Shown one piece after another: positions 8,700-12,348 of a DNA stretch of 12,348 nt. The notes beneath the pieces were generated by a model that saw only the letters and a program-made list of their open reading frames with translations, did no database searches and was not told where the DNA came from. Where the stretch lies: NCBI GenBank assembly GCA_910592205.1, contig CAJVPJ010001094.1, forward strand, positions 1 through 12,348, written 5' to 3'. Positions within the stretch are counted from its first letter, which is position 1, and the number at the start of each line of letters is the position of its first letter. Origin of the DNA: Paraglomus occultum (Eukaryota > Glomeromycota > Glomeromycetes > Paraglomerales > Paraglomeraceae). The position numbers were made by a program, and so were the translations under genes.

Positions 8700-10117
8700 T
8701 TGAAAAAGTTTTCAAGTGAAGAAAGTTCAACACTTTATTGTGTTACACATCGAATATTATTCAGATTAAGATCAACAAAAACACGGTGACCTGTTGTACA
8801 TCACTCTCTCATGTATTTCATAAAGACGTGACGTGAAGTGTCCGAGCCCACAAATTCTCTTGCTTGACAACATGATTACTGCCACAGTTACGTTGATTTC
8901 GTTGGTTGCAGTAACCCACAATCATTGAGCTATCTATCGATCAATATCGCTTACGCAGCCTTCTAACAATTAGCAATCAGTTATACTGTTGGTATCACGT
9001 AGATTACGAACGATGAATTTATCAATTTCCGTGCCGATAACTTGATTTGTGTAAGCGAGCTATTCTATACGTGATTAACAATCGTATGTGTCGAACTCGA
9101 GCAAATTGATGGACAAGACCGATCATTCATAATAGAAAAATTATCGCTCTACAGTACGATTACCAGGGAAAAGAATATAAACGTTCTCTAAATATGTTTT
9201 TATTGAATAACGATTAGCTACAGAAGAAATTTGATTTGATAATTAAATATGTGAAGGAAATATTAATATTGGCTATGAAAACAATCGCCCAACGCAATTA
9301 TTTTCGTCTAAACTCTTGATGATAGTAGCGGGTAGAAGAGATATGCCGTCGGTGAGACCAAACGGTATTCTGAACTTGCATCCAGTAGGCCAATTTCATG
9401 TTGATTTTGAAAATTGTTGATACGCCAGTTCATTATTTATTGCGAGGTTTGTTCTTGAAAGTACAACATGCATGCAGAGGTGGCATGTACAATCGTTGAT
9501 AACGACCTCAACTTTACAGTAAGATTAATGGGTTAAATTTGATAAAAAACTTTGACGCTTTTTTTAGCGGAGGTGTATATGTTCGGGATTCAAAATTCAG
9601 TTCGAAGCACATTTTATTATTATTTCGCTATTATTACGTAATAGTAATAGTAAACAATATTGATTAAATGTCGCTCATTGGGCTGGGTTATGCTATGAGT
9701 CAGAACATATTCATGGATAGTTTAAGTTCGAAAATTGTGTAAATTCTAAACTTTGAGAATTGACAATTTGATATGGTATGAATTGTTTTTTTTTTTCGAA
9801 TGATGGAAGATATGATTATAGTAATTATATATTATATATATATTAGATAACCGGCGGTTCTTAAGTTTTTTTTTTTTAGTAATTTTAGCATCAAAATGTG
9901 TAAGATTTTCACTTCATATTAATGAGAAATTGTTTGTTCTTTCCAGACTAAAAAGTTGCGTATAATATAGATGAATTATTCAACAGTTGTTAAGTTGATC
10001 CTTTCTTCAGACGGCAAGCACATAAATTTGAGCTCACATCTTTAACTGAAGAGACCAGTACGCTAATATTATAGTATAGTAATAGATCAAAGAATAAGAA
10101 ATACTATCACAGTCACA
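8700..10117. other. Intergenic DNA with simple repeats
   Basis: No gene recognised. The part 8770-9420 is by eye more CpG-containing, like 1320-5030; the part after 9520 is AT-rich. It contains T runs near 9787 and 9867, an alternating TA tract near 9826-9844, and a palindrome TATTACGTAATA near 9633-9644. None of the frames here is long or protein-like. Confidence 0.5.
9826..9844. repeat. TA-rich microsatellite
   Basis: A short alternating run (ATATATTATATATATATT) between two T homopolymers. A typical low-complexity tract in AT-rich fungal intergenic DNA. Confidence 0.7.
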
Positions 10118-10241
10118 CCCCGTTTACATATTTCCTTTTATTTCGCCTCAAGTGGGGATATAAGCGGGTTGGGAATATAAGTATCTCATTTTCATTATAC
10201 GAGGACATTTGTTTTTATAAACGTTGGAGATATAAACGGGG
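10118..10241. mobile_element. MITE-like element, 124 bp
   Basis: It is bounded by inverted ends CCCCGTTTACATATTTCC (10118-10135) and GGAGATATAAACGGGG (10226-10241). Two further direct relatives of the right end lie inside: GGGGATATAAGCGGG at 10154-10168 and GGGAATATAAGTAT at 10171-10184. The left end can therefore pair either with the near copy or with the far end. There is no coding capacity. The target duplication is unclear. It could be a non-autonomous DNA transposon or another foldback repeat; family unknown. Confidence 0.45.
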
Positions 10242-10431
10242 ATACACAATTTCAGGTAAGTCTTAAATAATTTTAATAAATTAAATAATGTACTTAATCT
10301 TTCTTACATCTCAAAATCGAGCAACCACATCATGACTATCTAACACAGATCGAGCACATTATCCTTTTTAACCGAAGACTAAGACGAGTAAACCCTTGAA
10401 CAAACCTCGTGTAAAATTGGTTTACTGTATA

Positions 10432-10437
10432 TTTATT
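10432..10437 (-). promoter_or_regulatory. Possible polyadenylation signal overlapping the stop
   Basis: The kinase ends GAA TAA ATA, so AATAAA overlaps the stop codon. If used it would give a very short 3' UTR. It may be chance in AT-rich DNA. Confidence 0.25.
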
Positions 10438-12348
10438 CAAAATTTTGAATCGTTAGCTTCCCTAACTCTACCTCCAAACTTGGTAAGCTGAAATCTGATA
10501 AGGGAGGTAATTGATGAGAACTGTTTCTCGGTTTAGGAAGATTTCCAGTAGGTAAAAGCATACTAGAATATTTACTTTCCTTTTCGAGACGTGATAAGGG
10601 TTTTACGTCATTATGATAAATGGCATTCCATATATTAGTGTTGTTGTTTTTCACTGTCTCAATAAGCTCCCCAATATATCTGTGAAGTGCCTTTCCATCA
10701 TTAAATCGCTTATCAGGATCAGCATCACAACACCGCTCGGCAAGTTTCTTGTATTCATCTGGTGCAGAATCAGGCATCGATGGCCGCAGTCCGCCCATAA
10801 TATCACGTGTTAAATCCCAATCGAATTCTCTACCTCTAAATGGCGGTTCACCAGTGGCCATCAAATACATAATAATACCAAAAGAATATATATCTGATTT
10901 CTGAGTAAATCTGTAAGTATGAAAGACTTCTGGTGCAATAAAAGGCAAAACGCCTTGAATGGTTGAATTTGACTTTTGTGAATTCACTGATTCTGAGAGA
11001 CCAAGGTCACATATCAATGAATTTATCCTTTGTGGTATCTTGGAGTGCATAATTACATTTCCGCCATGAAGATCACAATGCACCAATCCAATATCATGAA
11101 TACTTTTCAGCTGCCATGCAATATCATGCAAGCATTGTAATTTCATCCTCCATGTCAATTTGTTAATGGTTCGTTCCAAATAAGACAAAAGACTCCCATT
11201 GTTAGCATATTGCATAACGATCATGTACTCTTGCGTTTCTGGGTCTTGTGTGGCTCCATAAATTTGAAGGAAAATGCTGTCACTATATGCGTCTGTGCAC
11301 TTGGCATGGTTTTTAAACTATCAAATAAAATAAATAGATAGAGAGTCAGATTAAATACCATTTAATTCATACTATCAAAGAATGCTTACCTCTGAAATAA
11401 ACATGTCTAAAATTTTATCAAAATCTTTAAACCGTTTGAGTACAACAGTTTTATTTCTAGTAATACGGTTTTGTTCATTTCCTTTATACTTGGCAGTATA
11501 AACTGTCCCATAACCACCAATGCCAATCTGTTTAATATCATAAAAGTCAGCATGCTGAATGTACTTTATGTACTTGTTGTTCTGTATAATCCTGTCCAAT
11601 ACTGGACGTATTTCATGGTAGAAAACTAAATAATATTCCCGAGTAGATGGCTCTTGATTGAATCCAACTATCCACTCATTATCAGGTGTTAATATCTCCG
11701 GGTATTCCTGAGTTATCTATTCACGTAAACGATACAAGTATTACAACAATCGATCAATGCATACTTAAATTTTTACACGTGAAATAATTTACCTGATGAA
11801 GATCAAGCGATCGATTATCGCCTACCTGCTTGAGTGCTACTCGTGTCAATTTGTTTACCGCCGGTTCTAACCATTCCGCTATTAGCGTACATCCATGGTG
11901 TAATGAGATTATCTGCTGTGCGTTCGTCAACTGAGAATACTCTATCCATTGTATATACGCATCATATTCATTCTTCGTATTACTCCACGATTCCATAATG
12001 AATGAATCCAACGTCTTGTTACCCGTAGTCCAGTCAAGAGGTCGTGGTGCTTTACACCAATAACAGAATGCCTTTGTCTCAGATTTTAATCCCCTTATAC
12101 ATGCCAGACACAATTCCATCTCATTCTCTTCTTTTATTAGACAATACTTTTGACTCCATTTACTGTATGTAAATCCGATGGTAACCCAAATATCTGTGTT
12201 AAGAATATCTGGATGCTTATCACACAACTAGTGGAATGATGCATAATAATAAGTCAATAATTATTTAAACCATTCAATAAACATGACGCATAAGTAAATA
12301 GTTTACCTCGGCATAATATAAATCATGTGTCTCATCTGTTATCTCAAG
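10433..12348 (-). CDS. TKL-type protein kinase, 5' end beyond window
   Basis: Probable serine/threonine kinase of the family expanded in arbuscular mycorrhizal fungi; substrate and pathway unknown. Exons (minus strand) are 12348-12307, 12227-11793, 11716-11390 and 11317-10433; introns are 12306-12228, 11792-11717 and 11389-11318, all phase 0 with GT/AG ends. The visible protein is 562 residues, N-terminus missing. Residues 54-72 form a Cys-x2-Cys-x11-Cys-x2-Cys, zinc-ribbon-like. A linker follows (GNKTLDSFIMESW), then a degenerate N-lobe with VALK near 144-147 and a hinge-like EYYLVFYHE near 186-194. The complete kinase domain begins with the loop GIGGYGTVY (224-232); Lys253 and Glu268 follow, then HCDLHGGN (348-355), DLG (372-374), IAPE (395-398) and CDADPDKR. 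HRD is HCD and DFG is DLG, as in many relatives. A C-terminal tail of about 70 residues is rich in Ser/Pro. The reading frame is unbroken, so the gene is probably functional. Confidence 0.88.
11318..11389 (-). other. Kinase intron, 72 bp
   Basis: The donor GAG|GTAAGC and acceptor TTGATAG join MFISE to FKNHAKC in phase 0, right after the alpha-C Glu. Position and 3' end match the intron 285-353 of copy 1. Confidence 0.85.
11717..11792 (-). other. Kinase intron, 76 bp
   Basis: The donor CAG|GTAAAT and acceptor GAATAG join RSLDLHQ to ITQEYPEIL in phase 0. It lies inside the proposed degenerate N-lobe. Confidence 0.75.
12228..12306 (-). other. Kinase intron, 79 bp
   Basis: GTAAAC at the donor and CACTAG at the acceptor; splicing joins ...HDLYYAE to LCDKHPDIL in phase 0. 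Without it the upstream exon, which reaches the window edge, could not be linked. Confidence 0.75.

Noticed and set aside
9633-9644. 12-bp palindrome TATTACGTAATA
   Set aside because: Short AT-rich palindromes are expected often in this DNA; no gene or second site is near that would suggest a regulator-binding site.
10252-10260. Perfect consensus donor CAGGTAAGT on the plus strand
   Set aside because: No open exon lies before it and no acceptor or coding frame after it; probably chance near the MITE-like element.
1-12348. CRISPR arrays, bacterial operons or defence systems
   Set aside because: No regular spaced repeats, ribosome binding sites or compact gene strings; spliced kinases with GT/AG introns show a eukaryotic genome.

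Overview
The window looks like AT-rich nuclear DNA of an arbuscular mycorrhizal fungus (Glomeromycotina, Rhizophagus-like). Three things point there: introns of about 70-80 bp with GT/AG ends inside protein-coding genes; three relatives of the tyrosine-kinase-like (TKL) kinase family that is greatly expanded in these fungi (motifs such as HCDLHGGN, CDLGLS, FIAPEVF, SDIYSFGIIMY, GGLRPSMPDSAP, and an N-terminal Cys-pair module followed by a 'GNK..D.FI...W.EY' linker); and decayed Tc1/mariner-type transposons. The organism assignment comes from family recognition, not from a search.

Layout. (1) 200-1239, plus strand: a decayed kinase copy with frameshifts, no glycine loop and a lost alpha-C glutamate. 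(2) 1320-5030: a long stretch without a recognisable gene, by eye richer in G/C and CpG than its flanks, holding only weak ORF or exon candidates. (3) 5031-6080, minus strand: an unrecognised open frame split by a 655-bp internally deleted Tc1/mariner element (5332-5986) with inverted ends and TA target duplications; removing the element restores one open frame. (4) 6090-7370: very AT-rich, no supportable gene. (5) 7375-7845, minus strand: a fragment resembling the N-terminal DNA-binding part of a transposase, with one in-frame stop. (6) 8083-8683, minus strand: a third kinase copy that has lost nearly the whole catalytic core by an internal deletion. (7) 8700-10430: AT-rich intergenic DNA with microsatellites, homopolymers and a 124-bp MITE-like element (10118-10241). 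(8) 10433-12348, minus strand: the only apparently intact gene, a TKL kinase whose 5' end runs off the right edge.

The intact kinase is the main item. It has five exons in the window, all joined in phase 0 without frame loss. Before the complete kinase domain its exons encode what looks like a second, degenerate kinase N-lobe: a VALK lysine strand and a hinge-like 'EYYLVFYHE' segment, but no glycine loop and no C-lobe. This would give a pseudo-N-lobe plus kinase arrangement. The copies on the left and in the middle share a 3' intron and a 3' end that the intact gene lacks, so they are closer to each other than to it. They lie tail to tail about 6.9 kb apart. Overall the window reads as an accessory region: one live kinase gene, two dead relatives and transposon debris.
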